A program made the position numbers and the translations under genes. The notes beneath the pieces are model-generated. The model made no database searches. It was given only the letters and a program-made list of their open reading frames with translations, and was not told the origin of the DNA. Of a DNA stretch of 34,807 bases, positions 13,587-23,189 are shown piece after piece (position 1 is the stretch's first letter; each line of letters opens with the position of its first letter). This DNA is from Phycisphaerae bacterium (lineage in GTDB: Bacteria > Planctomycetota > Phycisphaerae > Sedimentisphaerales > Anaerobacaceae). The stretch spans positions 1-34,807 of the forward strand of contig JADHXY010000006.1 in NCBI GenBank assembly GCA_016782755.1, in the 5' to 3' direction.

Positions 13587-15065
13587 TTATTTCGGTTTAT
13601 ATCCTGGATTTGGGGTCGGCATCTGAGCGTTAACCTCTTTGCGCCACTTATGCAGAATGTCTCGAAGTTCATTAACTTTTTGAGGCATCTTCTCGGCAAG
13701 GTTATTCTTCTCGCCAATATCATCCTTGAGATTGTAAAGCTCGACGTTGAAATCCTCATAAAATTCAATAAGCTTGTAATCCCCGCTCCTAACGGCTCCA
13801 GCCGGAGTATTTCCGAGGCTATGATAATGAGGATAATGCCAGAAAATCGCTTCACGATCCAATTTACCGTTACCGTTGCCTTTTAATAATGGCACGAGAC
13901 TTACGCCATCAAGATGCTGGCTTGGCCTTTGTTTCAATCCCGCCATTTCAAGTATCGTCGGATAAAAATCTGTACTTATTACCGGCTGATTACATACGCT
14001 CGACTCTTTAACGACACTGGGCCACTTGACGATCATCGGCTCCCTTATGCCGCCCTCGTAAAGCCACGCCTTGCCTGCACGCAGCGGCAGATTAGATGTT
14101 ACCCCGAAAAGGCCGCCGTTATCAGACATGAAGATAATCGCCGTGTTTTCACCAAGGCCAAGCTGATCAACCTTTGATAATATCCTGCCGATGCTTTCAT
14201 CCACAGCTGCGACCATGGCTGCATAATCAGGATTGTCCTGAACCTGCCTGACTTTCTTGCCCTCTACGGTAATATATGAAGGGCCTTGAGACTTTGGCAT
14301 ATCTTCGAGCTTGGATTTGTATTTTTCCGCCAAATCCTTACGAGGCTCGATTGGAGTATGAACCGAATAGAAACAATGGTACAAGAAGAACGGTTTATCA
14401 CCAACAGTATCAAGGAATTTTACAGACTCATCTGCAAGGCGGTTGGTGAGATATTCGCCCGGCTTGCCGTCTTCGAGTCCGGGTACGTTCGACCAGGTAT
14501 GCACCGGATGCTTATAAGGATAATAATATGAACCCGGCTGACCTGCCCTGTGTCCGGCGATATTTATATCAAAACCCTGATGTTGGGGATGGTATTTTTC
14601 TTCGTGGCCTATGTGCCATTTGCCAGCAAAATAGGTCGTATAACCAGCCTGCTTCATCGCCTCGGCGATCGTAAGCTCTTCCAAAGGCAAATCACCAGTA
14701 GTCTTGGGAGGTTTGAGCTTCTTTGAAGGACCTGCAAGACCGTCAAAATTGGTTATGTTCAGCCTGGTCGAATATTTGCCGCTCATTATAGATGCACGTG
14801 TCGGCGAACAAACCGGGCAGTCAGCATATGCATCTGTGAATTTCATACCCTGGGCAGCTAACCTGTCGATATTCGGAGTCTCATAAAACTTGCTACCGTA
14901 ACAGCCGAGGTCCGCCCAGCCAAGATCATCTACAAGGAAAAATATAAAATTAAGCTTTGGGCCATTATCAACATTGGACGTCTTAACAACACCCGAAGCA
15001 CAGCCCGGTATCGCCATAACCGACATGGCTGCACCAACATTTTTTAAAAAAGTCCTTCTGTTCAT
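13587..15065 (-). CDS. S1-family sulfatase, twin-arginine lipoprotein-type signal (492 aa)
   Basis: This is a type I (formylglycine) sulfatase for removing sulfate esters from saccharides outside the cytoplasm. The N-terminus MNRRTFLKNVGAAMSV...PGC combines a twin-arginine motif with a lipobox-like cysteine. Metal ligands D46-D47 lie in VDDLGWADLG. The formylglycine cysteine C86 lies in CSPTRA (86-91). GKWHIG is at 148-153, and D315-N316 in SDNGG complete the active site. It ends as the last gene of the cluster, converging on the deoR fragment. GAGGG precedes the ATG by seven bases. Its S1 subfamily and regiospecificity cannot be read by eye. Confidence 0.92.
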   Translation of the reverse strand: MNRRTFLKNVGAAMSVMAIPGCASGVVKTSNVDNGPKLNFIFFLVDDLGWADLGCYGSKFYETPNIDRLAAQGMKFTDAYADCPVCSPTRASIMSGKYSTRLNITNFDGLAGPSKKLKPPKTTGDLPLEELTIAEAMKQAGYTTYFAGKWHIGHEEKYHPQHQGFDINIAGHRAGQPGSYYYPYKHPVHTWSNVPGLEDGKPGEYLTNRLADESVKFLDTVGDKPFFLYHCFYSVHTPIEPRKDLAEKYKSKLEDMPKSQGPSYITVEGKKVRQVQDNPDYAAMVAAVDESIGRILSKVDQLGLGENTAIIFMSDNGGLFGVTSNLPLRAGKAWLYEGGIREPMIVKWPSVVKESSVCNQPVISTDFYPTILEMAGLKQRPSQHLDGVSLVPLLKGNGNGKLDREAIFWHYPHYHSLGNTPAGAVRSGDYKLIEFYEDFNVELYNLKDDIGEKNNLAEKMPQKVNELRDILHKWRKEVNAQMPTPNPGYKPK

Positions 15066-15113
15066 AATCTTACCCTCTACTTAAAATTTAAAAGCTATTT
15101 TGATAAGCGCATT

Positions 15114-16940
15114 TTAATTTATCATATCTTGGCAAAGAAACATATAAGTCTGCTCTTTTTGCAGATCGTTTATCTCTACCTCAGTTTGCCCGTTAACAGG
15201 TACGATTTTCATTAGTCCGTTCCAGCTATAAACAAATATATTAGTGGCCCCAGCAGGTATATCTGTCAAGGTAAAAGAATTTAAATAAATATTTGTCCAC
15301 TTATTTCGGTTCTGCCAAACCCATAGTTTCTTTCCATTACCCCGCAGAACATATACCCCTGTCCCATAGGGGTCGAGTGACACAAATTGCATCCCGCTTG
15401 TTATGTTCAAAACCATCTGAAGAACCTTTCCACGCATAGTAGGTATCCACGGGTCTTGCTGTAAACTTAATCCATAATTGTGATCGCTGCTCTCAAGAGC
15501 AAATATATTCCAGGGCATCGCAAAAACCGTCGCCGGAGCATGACCGTCATTTTTAACCACACCCAGATTGTCCCAGATACCTGTAAGCAATCCCGCAGAT
15601 GCCTGTTCCTCGGTCACTTCCCTGTACTTGTAATTATACTCAGTAGAAAAGAACTCAATATCCGCGGTAATCCCGCATGCATTTTTTATAAATTCAAAAT
15701 TCTTCTGTGCAGAATCATTGTAGGTATTTTCCATAGGAGCCCATTGAACGTCGTAATAAGTATGTAAATCAAGCCCTGCCAGTTTACCTTGATTGAAAAG
15801 CGTCGCAATAACAGGCCCCAACCCTCTAAGTGTCCAGTCGTTATAAGCATTTGGAGATGAAAAACCACCGGGTAAAACTTTGAACAAAGAATTTACTGAA
15901 TGCACTCCATCTGCCAGACCTTCAAGAGCATTTGCGTAATCCTGTGCATTGGGAGTACTGTCAACACGAAAACCACCAGTACCATCAGGCTCGTTCATGG
16001 CCGTATAAATCGTAATACCAAAATCCTCAATCCCATTTTCCTGTCCCCATGTACCACCGGGGCAATAACGAGCCGCAAAAGACCGCCCTATATTATACCA
16101 CTGCTGATAATTCCCAAAACCTTCATTGTTGTCGTAATAACTCCTGTAGTATTCAAAAAGCAAAATTGGCGTAACCGCATGCTGATGCGCCAACATCATT
16201 ACATCATCAAGACTATCGCAATTTGGAGTATTCCAGTCTCCATTCTTAATATAATACCCTGGGTAAACATTTACCCGGCACATTTTTGCGCCAAGACTCT
16301 CCAGAATCCCAAAGTCTCTTAGCTGTTCGTCGTTGGTCCAGCCGTTTGTAAAATTTCCACCGCCACACATTGAACCGGGATCATTAACAGCCGCTCCGTT
16401 GCTATTTGATACCCAAAAACTCCAGACATCCCCTTTATAAATATTTGAGCCGACAACTTCGTCAACTCGCCAAAAATATGTCTTATCAACAGCTAAAGGC
16501 TTAGCAAGAACAAATTCATTAGAATCACATCTACCCAGATACGGTGTTTCTCTATGCCAGTCCTTAGCAAAAATTCCAAAATCCAGCATATTTACAATAT
16601 CATCTTCATTTAAATTCGCATAATATTGACCAAATACCGGCTCAGTTAACCATTGAACTGCCATAATAGCCAAATCATTAAAATCAACCAAACCTGTCTT
16701 ATTAATATCACCATAAAAAGGCGTCGCTATTTCCAATTCGTCAAAATCCGTACCCAGATAAACATCGTGGTTTACCTCCCCTGTTCCAGATACCCAACTC
16801 AAAACCACATTACAATCATCAACAATAAAACCATTTCCCGGATTTGGATTAGACACGCATGGGTCGTTTCCAAAAACAACTTGAAAACTTGTCAAAAGTA
16901 GTATTAAAATTGTTGTTTGTGTATATCTAAATTTCTGCAT
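15114..16940 (-). CDS. Secreted clan GH-A-like glycoside hydrolase with embedded dockerin-like repeats (608 aa)
   Basis: A signal peptide (1-24) is followed by a fibronectin-like module that opens with LSWVSGTGEVNHDVYLGTDF and closes with KTYFWRVDEV...GDVWSFWV (about 35-178). Between those halves, at about 77-129, are two calcium-loop/helix repeats (GDINKTGLVDFNDLAIMAVQWL-type and NLNEDDIVNMLDFGIFAKDW) that look like a dockerin-type pair. The catalytic part (about 195-530) has the clan GH-A layout, with an acid/base candidate E317 in TAMNEPDG and a nucleophile candidate E434 in FSTEYNYK. A beta-sandwich tail follows. I cannot assign a GH family. The start lacks a strong ribosome site. It sits 48 bases before one sulfatase and 19 bases after another, so it is part of the polysaccharide cluster. 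Confidence 0.78.
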   Translation of the reverse strand: MQKFRYTQTTILILLLTSFQVVFGNDPCVSNPNPGNGFIVDDCNVVLSWVSGTGEVNHDVYLGTDFDELEIATPFYGDINKTGLVDFNDLAIMAVQWLTEPVFGQYYANLNEDDIVNMLDFGIFAKDWHRETPYLGRCDSNEFVLAKPLAVDKTYFWRVDEVVGSNIYKGDVWSFWVSNSNGAAVNDPGSMCGGGNFTNGWTNDEQLRDFGILESLGAKMCRVNVYPGYYIKNGDWNTPNCDSLDDVMMLAHQHAVTPILLFEYYRSYYDNNEGFGNYQQWYNIGRSFAARYCPGGTWGQENGIEDFGITIYTAMNEPDGTGGFRVDSTPNAQDYANALEGLADGVHSVNSLFKVLPGGFSSPNAYNDWTLRGLGPVIATLFNQGKLAGLDLHTYYDVQWAPMENTYNDSAQKNFEFIKNACGITADIEFFSTEYNYKYREVTEEQASAGLLTGIWDNLGVVKNDGHAPATVFAMPWNIFALESSDHNYGLSLQQDPWIPTMRGKVLQMVLNITSGMQFVSLDPYGTGVYVLRGNGKKLWVWQNRNKWTNIYLNSFTLTDIPAGATNIFVYSWNGLMKIVPVNGQTEVEINDLQKEQTYMFLCQDMIN

Positions 16941-16959
16941 TATAATTCTAATGAAAAAT

Positions 16960-18390
16960 CTATTTTTTGTCTTTTCTCATCTTTGAAAAACAATTAGAAG
17001 GAGGACTTGTCGGTAGCTCCGATTTCCATTTACCTACCATTGAAACCAGTTTTTTCACAACATCAGGATGCTTATCAGCCAAATTGTTCGATTCTGACCT
17101 GTCGGAAGGAATATCATACAACTCCACCCTGCTATGGTCATAATTGGTAAGCAGCTTCCACTTTTTATAGCGAACTCCAAGCCTGGGCCAGTTAACGCCG
17201 TTTTTATCTCCTCGCCACTGCCAGAATATTGGCTTCGTTCGCATTACCTGTTTACCCTTAAATGCATCGAGCATGTTCTCGCCATCAGGCACATAACCAT
17301 GGGGCAGTTTGATAGCCGCCGCAGCACAAAACGTCGGAAGCAAATCGACAGCAGTAATTTCAGTAGTCTTATTTATTTTGCCGGCAGGCACTTTTCCGGG
17401 CCATCTAACTATGAAAGGTACACGAACCCCGCCTTCATACAATGAACGTTTGCGACCGCGAAGACCACCGGTTGTCCCAACAGAATAATAGTGACCAAGA
17501 CCGCCTCCAGTGGAAATATCCCCTGTGTATTTGTTCTCAGCTCCTCCGGTAATTTCGGGGCCATTATCAGAAGAGAAGACCACGAGAGTATCCTTTTCAA
17601 GCCCCAACTGCTTGAGTGTATCGAGAACCTTGCCTATACGTCTGTCTCCATCGGCAATAACGGATGCATAAACCTGATTCTGTTCATCAAGATCAGAAAA
17701 CCTTTCCATTGACTCCTTGCTCGGATAGTGCGGAGTATGAGTTTCATGAACCCATAAATTAACGAAGAAAGGCTCATTACTATGACGTTTGATGAAGCCT
17801 ATCGCCTTATCGCATGATTCATTCGGATGTATCTGCGGCCCGGGGCAATTAAAAACTGCATACTCATCATAACCGTATTCAGGTGGAAGAGGCGCATCTT
17901 CGATATGCCTGTTAGTTAGATGCCATTTGCCAAAATGCCCGGTAACATATCCTGCCTCCTTAAACATACGAGACAACAAAAGCACATTCGGATCAAGCCA
18001 GTCCGGCATACCGGCTTGCTGGTGGTGCTCAATAGTGGCAAAATGCTGATTGACACAATGCCTGACAGGAAAATGACCTGTCATCACTGCCGTTCGGCTC
18101 GGCGAACACACCGGGTTATTAACATTAAACTGGTAAAACTCTGTACCTTGCGAAGCAAAACGATCTAAATTAGGCGTTAAGAACATCTCATTGCCATGAC
18201 AGCTCAGGTCGCCCCAGCCCCAGTCATCAGCAAAAATAAAAAGGACATTTGGTGTCTTGGCGTTCGCTTCTTTATAATCGTAACTCGTAGTAGATGTACA
18301 CGATGTAAGAAAACCTCCTGCACCAGCTGTAAAAAAACCGCCAACCGCACATCTTTTCATCATTTCTCGCCTGCTGATTACATGACTCAT
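16960..18390 (-). CDS. S1-family sulfatase, exported (476 aa)
   Basis: This second type I sulfatase has D55-D56 in FADDWGWGDLS as metal ligands, formylglycine cysteine C95 in CSPSRT, GHFGKWHL for the active-site lysine/histidine, and SSDNGPE near mid-protein. The N-terminus SRREMMKRC...GGFLTSC suggests twin-arginine export with a possible lipid anchor. I start it at ATG 18390, nine bases after AAAGGA. An in-frame TTG directly before is the alternative. It is 32 bases downstream of the 956-residue protein. Its sequence differs clearly from the other two sulfatases, suggesting a different sulfate position or sugar. Confidence 0.92.
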   Translation of the reverse strand: MSHVISRREMMKRCAVGGFFTAGAGGFLTSCTSTTSYDYKEANAKTPNVLFIFADDWGWGDLSCHGNEMFLTPNLDRFASQGTEFYQFNVNNPVCSPSRTAVMTGHFPVRHCVNQHFATIEHHQQAGMPDWLDPNVLLLSRMFKEAGYVTGHFGKWHLTNRHIEDAPLPPEYGYDEYAVFNCPGPQIHPNESCDKAIGFIKRHSNEPFFVNLWVHETHTPHYPSKESMERFSDLDEQNQVYASVIADGDRRIGKVLDTLKQLGLEKDTLVVFSSDNGPEITGGAENKYTGDISTGGGLGHYYSVGTTGGLRGRKRSLYEGGVRVPFIVRWPGKVPAGKINKTTEITAVDLLPTFCAAAAIKLPHGYVPDGENMLDAFKGKQVMRTKPIFWQWRGDKNGVNWPRLGVRYKKWKLLTNYDHSRVELYDIPSDRSESNNLADKHPDVVKKLVSMVGKWKSELPTSPPSNCFSKMRKDKK

Positions 18391-18425
18391 CAATCAATAT
18401 CCTTTCGTTACAAATCCCTCTTTTC

Positions 18426-21296
18426 TTATTTGCTTTTAAGTTTAATTGACTTACCTTCTGTCATAAATTGCACCTCAAGCCACGGCAGCATTTGCTTCTG
18501 CGAAGTAGTAACCGAAACTTTTGACCAGCCCTTTTTCATTTTATAATTTTTCTTCTTAACATTCAACTCTTTGAGCTTGTTCCAGTTTTCATCGTAAACA
18601 GTTACTTTATCCCCTCCTTTATACTCGACATACTCACCGCTATCAATCGTACCATCGATACTAAGACTGCCCCTGTCAATGCGAATAACCGGATTTACGA
18701 GTTTCGTCGGTGTTTCTTTCAAAGCTGTGATCTTCTCAACCTTAACATTTGTCTTTGTCTGAGGCGGCAAAAACCCGAATCCAATTTTCAAACGATTAAC
18801 GTGACTGTAGTTTGTACGCTTTGTCCCCATCCGCCAACCCCAGTAACCATTTGCCCATGCCGCTTCACCGTTAGGTATCTCGATGTAGCGTTTACCCTTA
18901 AAGTTAACAGGCATCACATAATCTCTACCGGGAATCTGAAAAACAAGTACCGAACCACTTCCATCACCAGTAACATGCATTCCAATACCGCGATGATTTG
19001 ACATGTCAACTCGACGATTCCAAGTTGGAAGTTTGGATTCTTCCCAAAGCTCCTCGCTGCGAGCATTTTCTGCGGAAATCAGAAAGCCATCACCCTCAAC
19101 AGCAAAAGATGTATCTCTCGTATCAGTTATTTGCGAAACTTCCGGCTGCAAACTAATATTATCTTCATCATCTACGTCGGTAGCATTCATAACACGAATA
19201 ATAAATTTCACCGGCTGAGAATTGTATATATTTTCAAGTTTAAGCTCATCACCAGGTTTAATAAATTGTTTCGGAGCAATCGGGCCGTGTTCCTGTCCCT
19301 TCCTCCACATAACATCGCCTTGTTCCCTTGTAAGTACTTTTACGGGGACGATCTGGAAACCTTCATCTGTTTTACGAACAGTGTGAAGAATCGGTGACGA
19401 CGGATGCGGGTCCATATCATCAGCCATATTCAAAGACCATTGAGGATAACTCAGAGTTTTCAGCATCTCCTGCCTCTGGTCTTCGGTCATCAACCTGCTG
19501 GCATCTTTCCAATTCTTAACAGTTTGAAGTATCTGCTCGGTTATACCAAGGCCCTTGAACGTATCTATCGAAATACCAAACAATGGTTCAGGTTTTGAAA
19601 CATTAAAACGCCTGAAGTTCTGAGCCGCCTGCAAACTCAAAGCCCAATGTGCATCAAGAAGACTGCTTGCAACTCTCGATGGCTGATGCAAGATAACCGG
19701 AGCACCATATCCATGATAACCGGTCCTGCCCAAAAGTTTTTTTGATGAATTGAAAAAATATTCAACAAAACAAGGCGGTGCAGCCGCATGGCTGGTGTTA
19801 GCAGTCATAGGATGGTCAATGTTCTCATAAAGTATAGTCGCAAATTTATCAAATCCCCACATCCTGCCGTTATAAGTATGTATCTCGGCACCATCAAATT
19901 CAGAATGACTTACGCCGCAGCGATTCAGCATACTCGCATAATTTTCCGCGATCTCTGTCAAAAGAGTTGAATCGTTATCCGGAATGAAATTGACACCGTA
20001 AGCATCTATAATACCAACCACTTCATTATCACAATAATGCTCAACAGCCTCAGTATCATAAAGGCCCCTCTGGCAGCCTCTTAAGACCCACACACCCTTT
20101 TCAGTGTCATCAAATTCTTTCACTTTGATAAGCTCATCACCTATACACACAATATCATACTGAAAAACGCTCTGTAACGCATAAGACCTGCTGGGCAGAT
20201 ACTTCCAGTGATTGCTTGGCATCCTGAAAGGAAGTTCTACGCCCTCTTCGGAAACAAAACGTATTGTCGTTTCATCGGCACTGATTTCTTCGGCGAGCCT
20301 GCCCTTGCCCCAGCTGGCAAGTCTTCTATCGGGTTTACTGCCAATGTACTCAGGGTCATATTGACCTAACCCGCCACTGACATAATGAAATTTAAGACTT
20401 ATTCCTTTGCTCCTGAGAAAATCAGAATACTTACGAACGTCTTTCTCACCATTTGGAAATATCTCTTTGTTGATCTCCCAGTTAAGCTTATGTACAGGCC
20501 AAAACGGATCACCTCGCCAAACATTACAGAACAGGAAAATCTCCTTAATATCAGCCATCTGTGCATATTTGACACCCTCATAAAGCTCATCTATACTTGA
20601 CGCATCAAGCCAGAGTCTGCTCTGGTCAGCAAATCTTTGTTGCCATTTCGCGAGCCAATTTTTCGCCACCTCATAATCCCATTCACTTTCCACTTTCGGA
20701 TGAGCCATCTCGCCACTACCCCAAAGCCTCAAAAGCGACTCGTCCTCTTCATCTAAGCTCGAACCATAAAAAACAGCAAAACCACCAAGAGGATTCTTAC
20801 TGCTCCGCTGAGAAAGATGATTCCAGTTAACCCTGATCTTATTATCAGAGTCGCTCACATCCGTCATATAATCTAAACCTATCGCTCTGACACGACCAAC
20901 TGTATTCATCTCAAAGTGCAGCGAAAGATCGTACTGCTTACTAACAGATTTCAACTTTTCAATCTTAAAAATTATATAACCATCTCCTTCTTTAACAGAG
21001 AAAATCACTTCCGGAGTCCCGAATTGGGCAGAGGCTATAAACTTATCACCTTCGATAGCCATATTCTGAAGATGTATTGGATGCTCGCCTTTACACTTGA
21101 GTATAAAACCAGCACCAGGATCAAGCTGATCAAGCAGCTCCTTACCCTCAGCCGTCTTAAACGATGCCGGCTTACCATCCGATGCAAACCTCAACTCAAA
21201 CGAATCCGCATTAATTGCCAGATCACCTGCAAAAACCGAACCAATACCCAAGATGCACATAATAACCAACTCTGTAATTCTCATTCTCGCTTTCAT
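18426..21296 (-). CDS. Secreted 956-aa protein, putative new glycoside hydrolase; paralogue of 31797-34799
   Basis: I do not recognise a named family. The protein has a signal peptide (1-23), an N-terminal beta-rich region, and a central region whose alternating strands and helices suggest a TIM barrel: EIFLFCNVWRGDPFW, GISLKFHYVSGGLG, EFDGAEIH (467-474, with D468 and E471 as catalytic candidates) and NIDHPMTANTSH. A WVLRGCQRGLYDTEAVEH segment interrupts it. The C-terminal part has a carbohydrate-binding-like beta-sandwich (GMHVTGDGSGSVLVFQI and FKGKRYIEIP) and a final small domain ending WLEVQF. The 1000-residue protein at the right end shares all of these blocks. AAAGGG lies seven bases before the ATG. 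Its place among fucosidases and sulfatases supports a glycosidase role (inference). Confidence 0.72.
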   Translation of the reverse strand: MKARMRITELVIMCILGIGSVFAGDLAINADSFELRFASDGKPASFKTAEGKELLDQLDPGAGFILKCKGEHPIHLQNMAIEGDKFIASAQFGTPEVIFSVKEGDGYIIFKIEKLKSVSKQYDLSLHFEMNTVGRVRAIGLDYMTDVSDSDNKIRVNWNHLSQRSSKNPLGGFAVFYGSSLDEEDESLLRLWGSGEMAHPKVESEWDYEVAKNWLAKWQQRFADQSRLWLDASSIDELYEGVKYAQMADIKEIFLFCNVWRGDPFWPVHKLNWEINKEIFPNGEKDVRKYSDFLRSKGISLKFHYVSGGLGQYDPEYIGSKPDRRLASWGKGRLAEEISADETTIRFVSEEGVELPFRMPSNHWKYLPSRSYALQSVFQYDIVCIGDELIKVKEFDDTEKGVWVLRGCQRGLYDTEAVEHYCDNEVVGIIDAYGVNFIPDNDSTLLTEIAENYASMLNRCGVSHSEFDGAEIHTYNGRMWGFDKFATILYENIDHPMTANTSHAAAPPCFVEYFFNSSKKLLGRTGYHGYGAPVILHQPSRVASSLLDAHWALSLQAAQNFRRFNVSKPEPLFGISIDTFKGLGITEQILQTVKNWKDASRLMTEDQRQEMLKTLSYPQWSLNMADDMDPHPSSPILHTVRKTDEGFQIVPVKVLTREQGDVMWRKGQEHGPIAPKQFIKPGDELKLENIYNSQPVKFIIRVMNATDVDDEDNISLQPEVSQITDTRDTSFAVEGDGFLISAENARSEELWEESKLPTWNRRVDMSNHRGIGMHVTGDGSGSVLVFQIPGRDYVMPVNFKGKRYIEIPNGEAAWANGYWGWRMGTKRTNYSHVNRLKIGFGFLPPQTKTNVKVEKITALKETPTKLVNPVIRIDRGSLSIDGTIDSGEYVEYKGGDKVTVYDENWNKLKELNVKKKNYKMKKGWSKVSVTTSQKQMLPWLEVQFMTEGKSIKLKSK

Positions 21297-21404
21297 AGCT
21301 ATTCCCTTTATTTCAAAAATTAGTAAACAACCGCCGCTCTAATCGGCAATATCAAGACCATATATACCCTACAAAACTATAACCCGGCTTAATATCTATG
21401 CCAA

Positions 21405-23186
21405 TTAAAGACCTTTTACAGTAACGTACATCGCTCCAAATTTATTATCTTGAGCTTCCATCCATGCTCTAATTTTGCATTTGCCCTTAGTTAATTTTAC
21501 AGGGCCAAAGTCAACATTTTTCGTTCCGGCTTTTATCAAAGAACTAAGCTTCTTATCTCCTGCCCACAAATACACCTTACCGGGTGACTTTAATGGCTGG
21601 GAAAATTCCACCTCAAAAGAATATCTTCCCGCATTAACCACCCGAACATTCCAGTGCCCGACATCACTATCACTCCAGCCGTCCGCGCCTCGCCAATCCT
21701 GACGTGTTAAAATCGAAGGATTTTCGTGTGATGAGCCAATATAAATATCAGAAACTTCGCCACATCTTTTTGAAACATCCTTTAACCATTCGATGTATTT
21801 TTGTTTCATATCTGCAACAATTTGGAGATATTTCCCGGCAAGGTCATTTTTTTCACCGGGATCTTGTGAAATATCAAATAATTCATATTTGAATTGCTTT
21901 GAATCCCCCTCCCCCGTCCAACCCTGAGCCTGAACAAGTTTATACCTCTGGTTGCGAACAGCAAAACTACGATATAACTCCGGCACATCTCCACGATGCC
22001 ACTGAAAATAAAGAGTCCTGTCAGGCCAGGATTTACATGTACCATCAAGCAGCGAAGTCAAATCTACACCGTCAAAGGAAACTGATTTGGGCTTGTCAAA
22101 ATTGCATATACTTAGCAGTGTCGGCATAATATCAATACCTGAGGCAATGCGATCGATCTTCTGCCCAGCCGTAAAACGACCCGGCCAACGAACAAAAAAT
22201 GGCACTTTAATCCCATTTTCATAAACAGTTGCCTTCTGCCCCCTCAAACCGTCCATAAACCTATCTTTTTCTATAGAAGAGGGACAAGGGCCATTATCAG
22301 ACATAAAAATAACAACCGTATTATCTTCGATGCCAAGTTCTCGGATTTTTGCAAGCAGACGACCAAAATCTTCATCGATATTAGCTACCATCCCGTACAA
22401 TCTTGAAGTTTTTTCACTAAGCCCCATCTCCCTGTAAGGATCTGCATACTTATCATTTATCTGTAAAGGGCTATGAGGTGTATTCGTAGCAAGATAAAGA
22501 AAGAAGGGATTATTCTTGTTTTCTTCAACAAACTTTATCGCTTCTTCTGTGTAAACATCCATGCAATAGCCGTTATATCGCTTCGCCTTACCGTTGTGCT
22601 GTAATATCGGATCAAAATAGCTATTCCCCGGCGGGTCTGACGGCTGACCGATCCCGCCTCCGTTGTGAACCACCGATTCATCAAATCCTTGATCGATCGG
22701 TCGCATAGGATAATTGTCACCAAGGTGCCACTTTCCAAATATGGAAGTATTGTATCCTCCCGACTTAAGCACCTCGGCAAGTGTAACCTCACCGCTTCGC
22801 ATCATCGCACGACCAAGGTAAGTATCCGTAACTCCCGTACGATAATAATCCCTGCCAGTCAGTAAAGCTGCTCTTGTCGGGGCACAAACCGGATTTACAT
22901 AAAAATTGGTAAGCTCAACACTTTCTTTCGCGAACTTATCTATATTGGGAGTTTTTATTGCAGGATTATTATGACTGCCAAGATCACCATACCCCTGATC
23001 ATCTGTAAGGAACAAAATAATGTTCGGCCTTTTGCCGACAGGCTCAGACCCAAACACCTTTTCCGCCTCGTTACAGCCGGAAATACCGGAACACACAGCC
23101 GCAGAAAAAACCGCCGCCCCAACCGATTTGACAAAAGTTCTCCGAGAACACCCTTTCATTTTACTATTTTTTACATCTTCTAACAT
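21405..23186 (-). CDS. S1-family sulfatase with C-terminal beta-sandwich extension (593 aa)
   Basis: This type I sulfatase has a twin-arginine signal (SRRTFVKSVGAA) and a lipobox-like GISGC, D62-D63 in TDDQGYGDLG, formylglycine cysteine C101 in CAPTRA (the CxPxR consensus with alanine at the second position), GKWHLGD and MSDNGPC. About 100 residues after the catalytic domain (from GADGWSDSD) form an extra beta-rich domain ending GAMYVTVKGL, perhaps for saccharide binding. Translation from ATG 23186 is supported by a GGAG formed at the very end of the upstream GH28-like gene. The gap is only three bases, so the two are probably translationally coupled. The next gene follows after 108 bases, the widest gap within the cluster. 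Confidence 0.92.
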   Translation of the reverse strand: MLEDVKNSKMKGCSRRTFVKSVGAAVFSAAVCSGISGCNEAEKVFGSEPVGKRPNIILFLTDDQGYGDLGSHNNPAIKTPNIDKFAKESVELTNFYVNPVCAPTRAALLTGRDYYRTGVTDTYLGRAMMRSGEVTLAEVLKSGGYNTSIFGKWHLGDNYPMRPIDQGFDESVVHNGGGIGQPSDPPGNSYFDPILQHNGKAKRYNGYCMDVYTEEAIKFVEENKNNPFFLYLATNTPHSPLQINDKYADPYREMGLSEKTSRLYGMVANIDEDFGRLLAKIRELGIEDNTVVIFMSDNGPCPSSIEKDRFMDGLRGQKATVYENGIKVPFFVRWPGRFTAGQKIDRIASGIDIMPTLLSICNFDKPKSVSFDGVDLTSLLDGTCKSWPDRTLYFQWHRGDVPELYRSFAVRNQRYKLVQAQGWTGEGDSKQFKYELFDISQDPGEKNDLAGKYLQIVADMKQKYIEWLKDVSKRCGEVSDIYIGSSHENPSILTRQDWRGADGWSDSDVGHWNVRVVNAGRYSFEVEFSQPLKSPGKVYLWAGDKKLSSLIKAGTKNVDFGPVKLTKGKCKIRAWMEAQDNKFGAMYVTVKGL

Positions 23187-23189
23187 AAT

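Noticed and set aside
21297-21404. Separate promoter in the widest gap of the polysaccharide cluster
   Set aside because: No convincing -35/-10 pair was found, and the gap alone does not prove an operon break.
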